A DNA stretch of 64,000 bases from Leucocoprinus leucothites (GCA_013368445.1 JAACJO010000013.1:558001-622000); one strand, 5' to 3'. Shown: positions 26,350 to 37,996, counted from the stretch's first letter. The notes: generated from the letters alone by a model not told the origin. Program-made: numbers and translations.

Positions 26350-28057
26350 ATGCGACAGCTGACTTCGTCACTCCTCTTTTCGTCGTTGCCCTTCTTGATT
26401 GAAGGTGTGAATGGATTGAACCCAACGCCCTTGTTGAAGAAGAGGCAATGTACGTTTGTAACCCGGTTCTTCTCTAGCTGTATTATTTACCAGCTTTCTC
26501 CTAGTTCAAACCCCAACAACTGATGCTAGTTCACCGACATCGGCACCTGTGTTCCTCCTCCGTAACATCCAGTCTTCATTGACTACCTGCACCCCTGTTA
26601 ACATTACCTGGGCATACGCGGGCCCGGCGACACCATCCCTTAACCTCTTCGCCACCAACATCGGTGTTGTCCCTCCGACTTCCGAAACCTCACCAACTAA
26701 TACTTTCACCGACGGCGATGCGTTTGCAGTGCCTTCGGGCGCCTCTCAATCACAGCCAACTCAAGTCACGATTGTACAAAACTTGGTTCCCCAAGCCTCA
26801 GCGGTTGCTTGGAACGTCAATGTACCATCCGGATGGTATCAGATATTTGGCAACTTCCAATCCACATTCCAGGACCAGACCGACCCATTCTTCGTCCAAG
26901 CGGGGGATACGTCGTGCTTGTCAGGCGGTACCTCATCCCCAAGCGCTACTCCATCATCCCCGGCGTCTGAATCACCTATATCGACATTGGTACCGGGACC
27001 AGGTGGAACCAATCCTCCGGTGGCCACTACCCAGAAGAACTCACAAATTGGCATTATTGTTGGAGTTGTTGCGGGTGCTGTTGTGTTCCTGATTATTGTG
27101 CTGATGGCATACCTCTGGTTGCGTAAGAGGAAGAATGCTCTCGATAAACCGATTGGTGGGCATTCTGGTGGGGCCAATCTAAATCGCGGGTGGGGTGGCT
27201 TGGGTTCTTTGAGCTCTGTTCACTCCGGTAGACACGACAGGAGAAGTCGTGCTTCTCGTGACCTAACACCCGCGACACGTATTGCAGGTCATCGTCCTGC
27301 GACGAGAAACCCATTTGGGGCTGGTTTCGCCGAGAATGGCGAGAACAGAAGTATCAACTCTACGCCCTTTTCACCCTCCGTCGAGAAATTTTCTAGTTCT
27401 CCCGCTCCTTACACAAATCCCTTTGATGATGCTGAAGGAGGTTTGGCGTTGGCAACTCTACCGTCGAATGACGGCATGCCTGTCTCTCCGTCGAGGACCT
27501 CCCTTCAGCAAGCTGGGCTATCACTCCCGCAAATACAGTCCTCGTCGGCGGATTCCTTCGCGTACTTTAACGAGCCGCGCAGCACCCATGGAAGGGCATC
27601 TTCCATTGATGTCCACCTCCACTCCTCTCTCTCGTCATCTCCGCCTCCTGAAATGATCAGATCTTACTCCGCTTCATCATCAGCCCGCGCCCCTTCAACC
27701 GATTATAGCCATCAGCAACAGAAGAAGGCTAATCGTCAGTCAACGGGATCTCAATCGAATATACCAAGAAAGACGGCACGAAAACCGGTCCCTGCCTATG
27801 AACCATCCGTCTCAGCCTCCACCACGCTTAGTCCTGACAGTTCCAGTCCTTCAGCTTCTTACGCTCCCTCACCTTCCACTCCTACAAGCACCTCCATGCC
27901 CTTTGGCCCGTCGGCTTACGGTCACTATGCCAAAAGGCCTCAGCCAAGCTCTGATGGTAACAGCCTTGCGCACAAGAGTAGCTTTGGGCCTGGTGGAGTT
28001 GAGGGAAAGCCAATACACTATCTGATTCCAGATATGCCGCTCCCGAACAACGGCTGA
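26350..28057 (+). CDS. Secreted-ectodomain single-pass membrane protein with disordered tail
   Basis: Exon 1 codes a signal peptide (MRQLTSSLLFSSLPFLIEG). A 58-nt intron follows (GTACGT to CTCCTAG). The extracellular part of about 190 residues contains TCTPVNITWAYAGPATPSL, a beta-strand region like the Ser/Thr-rich wall-anchored fungal domains, and then a Ser/Pro linker. The membrane helix is IGIIVGVVAGAVVFLIIVLM, followed by WLRKRKN as stop-transfer. The tail is about 300 residues of Ser, Pro, Ala and Arg with NPFDDAEGG and a short conserved-looking end (HYLIPDMPLPNNG). This resembles fungal type I membrane proteins of cell-wall-sensor design, but no named family is recognised. It has no PPxY, unlike the next two genes. 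Confidence 0.8.
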
Positions 28058-29247
28058 ATTCCCGGCTTCGGCGAATTCTCCCTATGACACTGTTACTTCC
28101 TCTTCCATTTTGACACGAGTTCCCCGAGATCTGCCCCTATAACCAGTTGTACCACTCTTATGTATGCCACTATTACGCTTTTTTGTAAGACCTTGTTGTA
28201 CTCCAGTTGTTCTCACGCCGACGCCTTGACAACGTTTTTGTAATTTCACTGAAGTTCGTTCATATTTAAATGCTTCATATAAAGCCCTGTTTTGACTACG
28301 AAAATCTTCTTCCCGGTGTCCTTAATTTGTACAGCTTTCGTGTATCATCATATGGACTCTTTGAAGACAGATCGTGAGGAAATCATTTAAGACAGGCCTG
28401 AGATTCTACGGCGTACTAGTGATCTGATTCTGTGACAGTCTACCTAATTAATCGGCCTTGCTAAACCCAAGTTTAGCTCAACTGACGGAGCTTCAAATTG
28501 TTCGTCAGGCTAAGAGTTGCGGAATATAGGAGGATCCTATCTCCGTGGCAGCCCAACAGTGGTAGCCGTTATCCTGTAGCCCAACCATTGGTTCTCGATC
28601 ACCGAGACTTGTGACTGTATTTGCCTTTGATGATGGTTCTTGCTTCTAAGTATATGTTGCTCTGGGCCCAACGTTGATAGCAACAGTATCCTCACCTGAA
28701 ACCGACCTGGCCAAACTTAGCCTGGGACTATGAGAAGCAGCCGTTTGCTTGAGTTAAAGCTTGAACCCTCAAGCCGCAGGTATCAGACAACTGAAAAGGC
28801 GGCGAACTTGAAGGATCACCCTAACCTTGCGCCACAGATAGTGTTTGTAGCTTTTCTCGTTATGCCCGTCCAACGGACTTGGGGGTAGTTCGGAAATATG
28901 ATACATGATGGACGGACACATGATCTGGCAACCCGCATAATCTATCTCTGTACTAAGTGTTTGAAAAAGGGTAATGAAGCACCATCATCCTCTCTCCTCT
29001 CTCTCCCCTCCCTACCGACCTCTCACCCGTCTGCGAGAGCCCCGCCTTCTGAACTTGTGGCGCTAGGAGTGGCTCTGCTCCAACCCTTGAACGGATAGGA
29101 GGCGTTTCTGAGCTTAATCCCATTCGACTTTTGCCGGCCCTTCATCGGGCATTTTCTGTGAGCGTGGAAAATAATAAATGAACTCCCGCTAAAACCTGCT
29201 TTCGGTATAGCTTAAGAACAGTGTTGACAGAACTGTGTGTGGCACCG
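28058..29247. other. Intergenic, no gene seen
   Basis: The first 250 bp look like a 3' UTR (T-rich, with TTTTGTAA-type tracts). The rest shows no coding or repeat structure I can support. Confidence 0.45.
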
Positions 29248-30045
29248 ATGATCGATGTCCACTTCACGGTCCAGGAATTCGTTGAAATCCTAGCAGCCTC
29301 GGTCCTAGCGGGGCTGCTTGTAGGAAGCCTCTTAATCTACCTTTACCTCTTATGTCGGAACCGTCGTAGCATCCGGCGGCATTATTTCAAGGATGGAACA
29401 AAGAGGCGCCACTCAAGTCATCATAACGGCGATGACCAAAATTCTGTCATTGACATCCACCCTGTTAATGGCAGGCGGCAAACACCAACTCTTCCGATCC
29501 AACTTCCGCCAGTTGAAGATCCTTCATTTTCAGATGATGTACTCCAAGACTTGCCGGCCAGCCTTTGGGCAGAGGCTGGAAGTTCACATGTCGGCCGACC
29601 GATCTCCGACTCGTTACACGAGTTCCAGACGCCCAAGTCGCAGCTGGCGTCTTTTCCTTCCGTCGCTACAATCTCCTCCACCGACAATCAGACCAATTAC
29701 CTTTCACCGAGAGCGTTTTCTACTGGAAACTCCCGACATTCAAGGCATAGTCATTTTGCCGCTGGCAAAAACAACAGTTACGGCGAAAAGGATGCCTCTG
29801 CCAGTGATCCTGGAAGTCCGGTGCATTCAACTGCGGACGTTTCGCTGAGTAGAACAACAACAAATGTATCAACACTGCCGCCTTATGATGGACTGTCATC
29901 CGGGCCTCCACGCTACCCGTCCTCTTTGAGGACGTCGAATTCGGCCTCCCTGGCTTCGGATCAAGCTAGCCCTGGGCTAGTTCCTCCTTTACCTGACCGA
30001 CCAGATCCCTGGAGGACAAAACAAGACGGGTCAGGTAGATTTTAA
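29248..30045 (+). CDS. Single-pass membrane protein with TLPPY/PPxY end (family member C)
   Basis: The start is taken at the ATG at 29248 (MIDVHFTVQEFVEILA); the same frame is open a little further upstream, so a 5' exon is possible. One membrane helix (AASVLAGLLVGSLLIYLYLL) is followed by a basic CRNRRSIRRHYFKDG stop-transfer. The cytosolic tail is about 215 residues, disordered and Ser-rich. It ends with TTNVSTLPPYDGLSSGPPRY, so the TLPxY motif comes just before the PPxY motif (29904-29915), the reverse of the other members. Function unknown. It sits in a same-strand run of three membrane-tail genes (26.3, 29.2 and 30.8 kb). Confidence 0.7.
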   Translation: MIDVHFTVQEFVEILAASVLAGLLVGSLLIYLYLLCRNRRSIRRHYFKDGTKRRHSSHHNGDDQNSVIDIHPVNGRRQTPTLPIQLPPVEDPSFSDDVLQDLPASLWAEAGSSHVGRPISDSLHEFQTPKSQLASFPSVATISSTDNQTNYLSPRAFSTGNSRHSRHSHFAAGKNNSYGEKDASASDPGSPVHSTADVSLSRTTTNVSTLPPYDGLSSGPPRYPSSLRTSNSASLASDQASPGLVPPLPDRPDPWRTKQDGSGRF

Positions 30046-30781
30046 AGGAAGAAATTTTTATTGATGTAGACAATTTGTATATTTATGGTGAAGTCACTTT
30101 GGAGAAGCTCTGTCCTCAAACATATCAGCATATCAGTAACAGTTGTATTCAGGAAGCCTCCTAAGTTTATTTGTAAACCGAAGACCATCACTCTGATCGG
30201 AAATATGCCTCGCCATCATCGATCATGAACAGCTCCACAAACAATTTGGGCGACCAGGCCCTAGACTCGTCCATCACTTTCTTTGACCACCATGAAGAGC
30301 AAGCGTCATGACTGTAGGCCGCCTACTTCTTTGAGCACTGTTGAGACAATTTCTTCCTGGTTCTTGCACGCAATGCTGTCTTGCTGGTCCTCAGTGGAGC
30401 TCAAGACAACGCGAATGGCAGCCTCAGTTGATGATCGACTGATTGTAACGATCAGCTGGTGCTTATTTCGCTGACCGGTTTGCGATTGTCGTCCATGGGA
30501 GAGTGATTCATGGGAGTTGCCACAATTACTCACCAATCTCACCGGTCAAGACAGCCTTCTTTTGCTTCTGCATCACCGTTAGTCTAATTGCGTATCTTAA
30601 GCTGGATACAGAATGTTTAGGCGACGTTTGCCATCTGACACTAATGGCATGCGTGGAATGAATCCAACGGTTTACTTCCTAACGAACTTTCTCTCCCTTC
30701 TCAGTCACTCTCTTTGCTTTGAACCCCCAAAGTGCCCTCTTGGTTCCTCTTGCCTTCCCTCCAGGACCTCCTCTAATCAAG
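30046..30781. other. Intergenic with a possible minus-strand exon at 30306-30480
   Basis: The minus frame reading RNKHQLIVTISRSSTEAAIR, VVLSSTEDQQD and EEIVSTVLKEVGGLQS, with its stop at 30306-30308, has normal protein composition and may be the last exon of a small gene. Upstream, the sequence coding MQKQKKAVLTGEI could be another exon, but the phases do not fit any pair of GT-AG sites I tried. No family recognised. Confidence 0.3.
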
Positions 30782-32151
30782 ATGAGCACGCCATCTCATC
30801 CGTTCATCACCAGTGGTGATCACGGCGAGGATGCGCCAGCTAGTGCTGCGCCAGGTAATGTTTTCTCTCGTTTTCGGGACCTGGAGCTCTGTGCTCATGG
30901 CCTTAATACAGGACCACCCGCGCATGCTATCACTGTAACTTCGACTACAATTACCTCTACAACAGTGAAAGTTACGTCTGTCGAAGCTCCCCCTGTTGTG
31001 CCGCCGTCGTCGTCTCTTCCTTTCTCTCCCATCCCATCCAGCACCGAGCCTCTTCCTTCCTCCCCCGATGACAACAGCCCTTTTACCCCCGTAGCCACAC
31101 CCTCATCAACCGAGGAGATACAGGATATCTCTTCAGCCCCCCTGGGAAACAATGTTTTCCCTTCCACTGGTACAGATACATTTTCTGTGGCAGCAGTGAC
31201 ACTCCCAGGTGCGTTCGGCTGGTTTTAAACTCAATTTGACCTTGAACTGAAATTATGGCAGATTCCTTGCTTCCGGTCCCCAGCTCATCTTCAGAGTTTG
31301 CTGGAATGGTCGTGTCTACCATGATTTCTTCGAGAACAGACAGCTTAGGAGGTAAGATCACAACTGCCATCGGTATTCAACCCGAACATTGATTTTCCGA
31401 TCTAATCATTTCTATAGCTGTCCATACTTTTACCGAGGTGACCACAATTGCCTCTTTCAAAGCCGTCCCCACCAACAAGCACGTGAAGGGGTCGGGTGCG
31501 GAGTCGACTTCTGGATCTCCAACGCCGAACGTTGGCGTAATCATCGCTGCAGTTATGGGTGGACTGGCCGTCTGTGCAGTCGTGCTCTTGCTCATATATT
31601 GGTGTAGGCGCCGAAGACGCTCCAGTTCCAGGATACCGACTTGGGGACAGAGATTCGATTGGGCGATGAAGCATCAGCCACATATGAGATTAAATCCGGA
31701 TCCTTACATAATGGCTAACCGAGCTACTATCGCCTCGTTTGGGAATTCGGAAGAGAATACAACTACCGCCAGGCCATTTTATGGGCAGGAGAGTACGGAC
31801 TCGTTGGCTCTAGCACCCATTTCGACCAAAACGCCTCGGGTCCAATTTGCCGCACCACCTACTGATGGTAATGGGTTAGATGTGGAGGGTAAGGTCAGGC
31901 CCAGGAACAGAGAAGGAGTGGTCCAAACGGAGCGACCTCCGACGTACTATACCAACATAACAGGTATAGCTACAATCGCAACGAACCTCCCCCAGTACTC
32001 GATTTATGATCCGTCACCGGTGTCTGAGCGCTCGGGACTTCCGGATACGCCGACTTCATCTGTGCCTTCAAGTCCCCTATATGGTCGAGAGAAACCTCGC
32101 AGGTCCGCTGCCTCCAGATATCCATTAACTCCTATAGGAGAGAAATTCTAG
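30782..32151 (+). CDS. Single-pass membrane protein with Ser/Thr-rich ectodomain and PPxY tail (family member D)
   Basis: Exons 30782-30854, 30912-31208, 31262 to about 31351, and a last exon from the acceptor before AVHTFTEV to 32151, all joined in phase 1. The N-terminal 200 residues are Ser/Thr/Pro-rich (VTSTTITSTTVKVTS), suited to O-mannosylation. No signal peptide is seen, so either it is type III or a 5' exon is missing. The helix VGVIIAAVMGGLAVCAVVLL is followed by WCRRRRRSSSR. In the tail stands RPPTYYTN (PPxY at 31934-31945), then a NLPQYS motif in the TLPxY position. RPPTYYT is shared exactly with the gene at 59.3 kb. Function unknown. Confidence 0.72.
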
Positions 32152-32220
32152 GTGATTCTTTGTCACCCACCTGCCTTTCTTCTGCCCTCAGTCTTTACTC
32201 GCAGTTTAGCATGCCTTTTT

Positions 32221-32280
32221 ATTATATTGTGGTTGGACCTATTATATTGTGGTTGGACCTATTATATTGTGGTTGGACCT
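32221..32280. repeat. Tandem repeat, 3 perfect copies of a 20-bp unit
   Basis: The unit ATTATATTGTGGTTGGACCT occurs three times head to tail without a mismatch, 70 bp after the stop codon of the preceding membrane-protein gene, so probably in its 3' UTR. A partial unit does not continue on either side. A recent slippage or minisatellite seed. Confidence 0.97.
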
Positions 32281-32678
32281 TGCACACTGTCATTCCTTAA
32301 CACGCTTCAAGGACTTCCTCATCCACCTCCTTCCTTTGAATATTTCCCACTCGTTTTTAAAATAACGCCCATGTCTTCGGGGCTGTACATAGGACAGAAA
32401 TAAGTATTGATGATGAACACTTGTATGCTGATCTCGTCTCAATGTGCTTCGTCCGTCACTTGCGGTACGATGGGCAACAATTTATCAGTTCGTACACTGA
32501 TGCTTGGGTAGATTAAACTACCAAAATGTCGAGTGCTTCGGAATATTGTATGATGGGTATTGTATGATGGATATCATATATCAAGGGTTGTCTGCATCTC
32601 AATTAGACTACAAGAGGTTGTTATAACAAGAAGGCTACACAAAATACAACCCGTGACTTATCCTAATGTCGCGATAAA

Positions 32679-34201
32679 CTACCGCCAATGCTCACTAGGA
32701 ACAGCACCTTCTTGGAGTGAGCGTAGAGCTATCGTTGCACTTTGGCGCAACGGCTCATCATCCGCCCCTGTACCGCTTGACCCCTCACCGAACCCTAGCC
32801 CAGCCATCTTGGCAGTTTTTTTCAGGCCTTCGTCCTCCAACATCCAGTGGCCCTCTTTTTCTTCTTCATCCCACCATTGATTCGCACGATCCCGAAGTTC
32901 AGGTGTTCGCATGATGGCGGCTTTAGTGTATTTAGTGAGATGGAGCGCCGGAAGGAGATGTTCGAGGGTACGAAGTGTCACTGTGAAATGTTGATGCTTT
33001 TGTTCAGCCGAAAGGGCTACAGGGGGTGACAGGAGGCTAGACAAAATTGGAATGGGAATCGGGATAGTGGGGAGCCGGTAAATAACGAGGGGAAGTACGA
33101 GGAAGAGAAGATGACGATATCTGAGCAGTTGGTCATGGAGCTGTCATGATGTATTTCAGTTGCCGGTTTGATGAATAAAATTGAAAGATGACAGCGTACC
33201 ATCCACGTTGGCTCATCGCCAGGTTCTTTGGGAATTTGTATGGTTGATGTGGCAATCCAGTAAAATTCAGTTAGACATGAGATGACAAGAGCGCCGACGC
33301 CCAGCGGTCGTAGATAACCGCGTTTTGACGAGCTTAACGTCAGGAGCTAGAGACCCTAAGTAATTTTGTCCTTGGAGGAGATAAATGGACATACCCCGAT
33401 GATGCCTGCCTCACGAATATATGCAAGGAGTGCCGCAGGTAAAGAGGATAGTGAGAAATCCTCGAAAGAAGAGCACCACTCGCATGTAGCCACCGCATCG
33501 TGTCCGAAACTATTAAGTTATCAAAGGCCAAGCTCCGATAGAGGGAACGAAAGAACTCACCGAACGTAAAGCAACCGCATGTCAAAAGAGCCAAGTCTCT
33601 TGAGTAGGAGTTCTAAGTGACCTGGAATGTTGCCAAACTCGGAGCTCTGGAGTAATAAAGCCTTGATTGAATCTGGGGACGTGTTAATAGGAAGGTTGAA
33701 GGTATTGAAGACATTTTCGGGCTTTGCAACGAGGATGAGATAGAGAATGTAGATGGTGTGTGCGAGGAGCAAGATCGAGGTGCTTAAGTCACTCTGAGCT
33801 TGTTGGGGACCTTGCTGGCCTTTGAAAGTGAAGTAGAGCCATGGGGCACCGACTGCAAGACTAGTCGCCAGGTATGTGTCCCATGCAGGGCTCAGAAGGG
33901 CAGCCATCTGAGAAGAAAAATAAGCCCATGTAGAAGGAGAAGCATGCTTGAAGATACTCACCTGAATGTTGGAGTGTAACGTGTTAAGCGCTGTTGGCTC
34001 AAGGCACTCCAGGGGGTTAGCGGGGTCTGATGGCTGCGGGCCGACCCAGCCGATCACAAACCTATAAATATTAATCAACAAATCATTTCTTCCCTCGAAC
34101 CAAACAAAAGGCTTTGCCGCGGGGCAAGCAATGGCTTTGACGGCGGCGGCGCCACTATACTCCTTATGATAACCCCTCAAGGCATAAATTTCCTGACTCA
34201 T
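32679..34201 (-). CDS. Conserved fungal multi-pass membrane protein with CEWC motif
   Basis: The start MSQEIYALRGYHKEYSG is at 34201. Exons join to GRNDLLINIYRFVIGWVG, MAALLSPAWDTYLATSLAVG, then SILLLAHTIYILYLILV, GSFDMRLLYVRFGHDAVATC plus EWCSSFEDFSLS, LLAYIREAGIIG, RPLGVGALVISCLTEFYW and LFLVLPLVIYRLPTIPIPIL. An amphipathic C-terminal part follows (TVTLRTLEHLLPALHLTKYT, then ELRDRANQWWDEE). About five to six membrane helices are visible. The RFGHD...CEWC box looks like a family signature; I believe related proteins exist across fungi without a firm function. All joints use GT-AG sites and keep frame, so the gene is well supported even though the role is not. Confidence 0.72.
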
Positions 34202-34957
34202 GGCGTCCCTCTGTCTCGCGTTGGAGGAGCATTATCCTACTCGTGGAATCTTGGCCTGCATCCACTCACACGTCAAGTTTCTAGGATCGGTACAATCACT
34301 GAACACTGAGGTTCGCCCTCTGGCACTATGATATTTTGGTGAAGGCACGACAGGACATACCGCCGGCTTGATTTGGCCCTCCGTCTCTTTGTGTTCCAAT
34401 TCGTCATTTGACGCTAGGGGATTGACAACTATGGTAACTGGTCTCCACATTCCTTTTCTTGCCAGCCGTGAAAAAGGCGACAAGCTGTCAGTGGCGGCGC
34501 ATCTGACTTGAAAATTGATCTGCCTGACAATGTTTACGAAAGAGATCTATGTCTGTGATCGCTTCTGTTGGAGTTCTAGCGCGAACATACGCAAGAAATA
34601 GTACCGTTGGCCTTTGTGTGGTGCGGTTTCCTCTTACGATCGACTCGGATCACCCTTATTTCAGGCATTACCTTCGCTCAAAGTCCTTAAGTATGTAACT
34701 CACGCAACACTTACCTTCTGACGGAGCCGCAGCCCTTCCTTCTTACTCTCCCTCCGCCACATGCTTGACTACGGCTGAGTATAGGCTCATGAACTCGACC
34801 GACAAGATACAAGTTTACAATGTAAACGTTACAGACAGGTGCCATCGACTTCGCTCTAATGCGTATATTCGTACGCTCAACAAATATTCTTCAGTGCAGG
34901 CTCTCAGGTTGGTCAACAATCACGCTCAGCAAGTACTCAGAGTGACCGTCTCTCAAG
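34202..34957. other. Intergenic / unresolved 5' part of the DUF6534 gene
   Basis: It separates two divergent genes. The first exon of the DUF6534 gene to the right must lie here, but I could not place it: a plausible short coding piece with ATG and in-phase donor was not found. Confidence 0.35.
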
Positions 34958-36229
34958 TTAATAAGCCTTATCTTGGTATGGGGCCTATTCGGGCTTCTTA
35001 TCGCCCAAGTCTGTGCGTAAGGTCTCACAGGAAATGCTGTTAACCGCTGACATTACCCCGGCACAGACATATTTTTTACCGCTTTCCCGGCCGACAAGGC
35101 AGCCTACAAGCTCATCGTCTATCTCCTCCTGGTTCTCGAAATCATACAGACGGGGCTGACGACTCATGACGCCTATCAAGCTTTCGTACTTGAATATGGG
35201 AACCCACTCGCTCTAGAAAGGATCCGAATGAATTGGTTTAGCGTACCGGTAGCTACAGGAATAAGTGAGCTCATCATCTGAACGAAGATCAATAGCTAAT
35301 AGCATTCCTTTCAAGTCGGCTTTATCGTCCAAGGATTTTATGCGCACAGAATCCAACAGATATCAGGATCTAATGCCCTTAGTGGGCTTGTTCTTCTGGT
35401 GGGGAACAAATATAGTCTACTGTCACCTTGCAACTAACCCTCGATCTTCTAGTTTTCATTGATGCAATTGGGAAGTGCCGTTGCAGAGGGAGTGCAGGCG
35501 TACCAAGCGGGATTTTTCTTTGTGCTCCGGTCCACGGTTCTTCCGGTCACCGCGGTCAGTATTTCGCCCTGCACAGCTACTCACAGGAAATTGATTACTC
35601 CTGACCCGCAGGTCTGGCTATTATCGACGGTGATCTGTGATATTTTGATCGCCGTAACTATGACATACTATGTACGCTCCTTCCAAAGGTCTGGATGTCT
35701 ACGATCAAGTACTGACATAGAGCCGCAAGCTCCTGAGATTCAAACGCGAATTGAATCACTCATCGCTCCCCGTTTCGAAGCTCGTTTCGCTGAGCGTCGA
35801 AACTGGAGCAGCGACAGGTACAAAATTCCTTTGAGACCTGCATCCATCGTCTTTCTCATAATCTTTCTAGCCATTGTTGCCACCGCTACTGGTATCCTAT
35901 TCATTGTGAGGCGAAGCAGTCAGTCATTTGACATTCCAGCCTACACTCTTGGGAAGCTCTACTCGAATTCTCTCCTCCGGCTGCTAAATAGCAGGATACT
36001 CATTGGACAAAATGCGGGCAATCCACTGCCATCAAATGCACCGGAAATCACGACTCTTCCTATATCATTTGATCTCGGTACAACCCCACAGCGTGTTTGT
36101 TCAATAGTTAAACTAGATGACCTTGAGGCAGGACGGTGTGTCCGTGGAGTAGAAGCGGCTCGGGTTGATGTTTGTCAGGCAAGTGGGAGCGATGCCGTCT
36201 CCCAAGATAGTTTGACAATCACTCAATAA
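34958..36229 (+). CDS. DUF6534 seven-helix membrane protein, 5' end unresolved
   Basis: From the AG at 34956-34957 the frame reads SLILVWGLFGLLIAQ (helix 1). Exons then give FTAFPADKAAYKLIVYLLL, LEIIQTGLTTHDAYQAFVLE, VGFIVQGFYAHRIQQISGS, MQLGSAVAEGVQAYQAG, WLLSTVICDILIAVTMTYY and LSVETGAATAIVATATGILF. The hallmark YTLGKLYSNSLLRLLNSR follows. Intron removal at 35671-35730 and 35820-35880 restores the DUF6534 core. These are fungal polytopic proteins of unknown function, expanded in mushrooms. Between helix 1 and FTAFPADK the best splice pair leaves a one-base frame error at a T6 run (35072-35077). This is either a frameshift allele or a wrong splice choice. Confidence 0.7.
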
Positions 36230-37605
36230 AAGGCTTAAATTTCCTACTCGCAATGATGCCCACTGGCTAGACGAATTACCCTGCACATTGTAATAATAGC
36301 TGTCCTATCAACCTTTATGTAGTGTGTTACTTTTCCCCGTAACTTCCCAGACTCAGAGCCTTGTTATGCAATGCCGATGGTGGCACCGGTGCCCTGAGGT
36401 GCGATATCGGTTCACATCCTTACCGGTACAGCATATCAAAATCCTCGATTACATGTTAATTCATCGCTTAAACTGTCAATTGAATAATAAATCAATGCTA
36501 AGCGATAGTCGTTTAAATCAATTGAAATATACTGTACTGCTCGTCTGATCATCAAACCATCATCTCGCGTTGACGAAGTAGCCGTAAGGTAAGGTAGGAT
36601 GGTGATAGATAGGTTGCTCATAGCGTTCCTACTGACTCTGGTCCAATGCGTGGTTCCAGGGCAAGGCTCATTCAAGTGTCAAGGGAAAATATTAGGCAAT
36701 TGGGAGTGTGAAATACAAACAGGCGAATCTACAGGCTCCTCGAGCGTCACAAGGAGGGCGAGAGTGTAGAGTAAAGATCAGTACCCAAATGATTGTCACA
36801 GTATAGAGTAGTTACTACGCAATAAGTATAGCAGTAGTCCATTCCTTGTGATTGTCACATAGGGGCACGAGGAATCTCACCTGGCCCGTCCTTTGCCAGG
36901 TTACAGTGTTGCACGACTCCGCAGACACAGCACGTAAGCCTTCGTCACCAGATAACTGGTTTGTATAGATTTTCTTCCTCCATATAAAATGGGCATGGTA
37001 TCGCGGAGCAATTGAGATCGGATGCATTAAATTACTGACTGGTTCAGGGCATTAGGCTTTGATAAACTATTCCTGGACAAGAACGTCACATACGAGTCTT
37101 CACCTGCTCGGTCTCATTCAACGGCGGTGTTGTCACGGCGTCGTAGTTCCGTAGCTACTGGTTGGTGTTCTTTGCTCGGGGACAATCATCATAGTGTGTT
37201 AGGGAACACGAAAGTGCCTGTCGTGAGACACCTTAATGTTCTTGGCAGATACTCCGATCTTGAAGAAAGCACTTCAGACTCCAGAACGCGGCTAGTGCAC
37301 TGCGTATATAAATATCATGCTGTAAAAGAGCCACTGTTATGGAGGTGGTCCTAGGTGCTAGTGGGCTTTGCTTCGTTTTGGTAGGCGCCAGTTAAATTAC
37401 TTGGTTATTAACCTGCGTTGTAGCTACCTTTCTCCCAGCTCGACGACGGAGCTTCAGAAGAATTGCGAGCTATTCAGCCGAAACGGTGCCCGGCTTCAGA
37501 CTCCAGAACGGTAGCAGGCCGCTGCCGTTATCTGCAGCTGTGCCGCCACTCTCCTTGGCAGCTCCGGTTGGGTCATTTGCTGATATTCACTACCAGCTTT
37601 GGATA
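36230..37605. other. Intergenic, left flank of the retrotransposon
   Basis: No gene supported. Inside is a 17-bp direct repeat (CTTCAGACTCCAGAACG at 37272-37288 and 37494-37510), possibly from an older decayed element. Confidence 0.4.
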
Positions 37606-37610
37606 TTACG

Positions 37611-37983
37611 TGTTGAATCACGTGCGCGTTTACACGCTGCTACGTTCGTGTTCACTCTCAATTATGACATATGCATTCTATTATTAGATACCACTATGTT
37701 CACGCACCGATACTTCGTGCGGACTATACATGTTTTACTATACGTTTTACCTGTACCCTTTACCACCTCGAAACGAGTGTGTAATACCCTCTTTATAGTA
37801 GAATTATTCGAACTCTTTAGTATAAATACCTTGTATTTTCTTCGTTATTCTACAGTCAATTCTATCTACTCAGTCGCAACTACTACCTCGAACTTACTCC
37901 CATAACAGACTAACTGCCTAGTAAAGTGAGTACTGACCTCGTCGTCTACCTTCACCGCTACGCTCCCCGTTGCTGCTTCGACA
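37611..37983 (+). repeat. 5' LTR of the copia element
   Basis: A 373-bp direct repeat of 43639-44011, with TG...CA ends. It contains a TATA-like box (TATAAATA at 37821-37828), so transcription probably starts shortly after it. Confidence 0.97.
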
Positions 37984-37996
37984 GGTTATGGGCCCC
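37984..37996 (+). other. Primer-binding site matching initiator tRNA-Met anticodon arm
   Basis: GGTTATGGGCCCC starts immediately after the 5' LTR. Its complement GGGCCCATAACC is the anticodon arm (CAU) of eukaryotic initiator tRNA-Met, not the tRNA 3' end. That is the Drosophila copia mode, in which a 5' half of the tRNA is the primer. Confidence 0.8.

Noticed and set aside
29221..29247. GTG start for the 29.2-kb gene
   Set aside because: Nuclear fungal genes start with ATG; the ATG at 29248 is preferred, or an unseen 5' exon.
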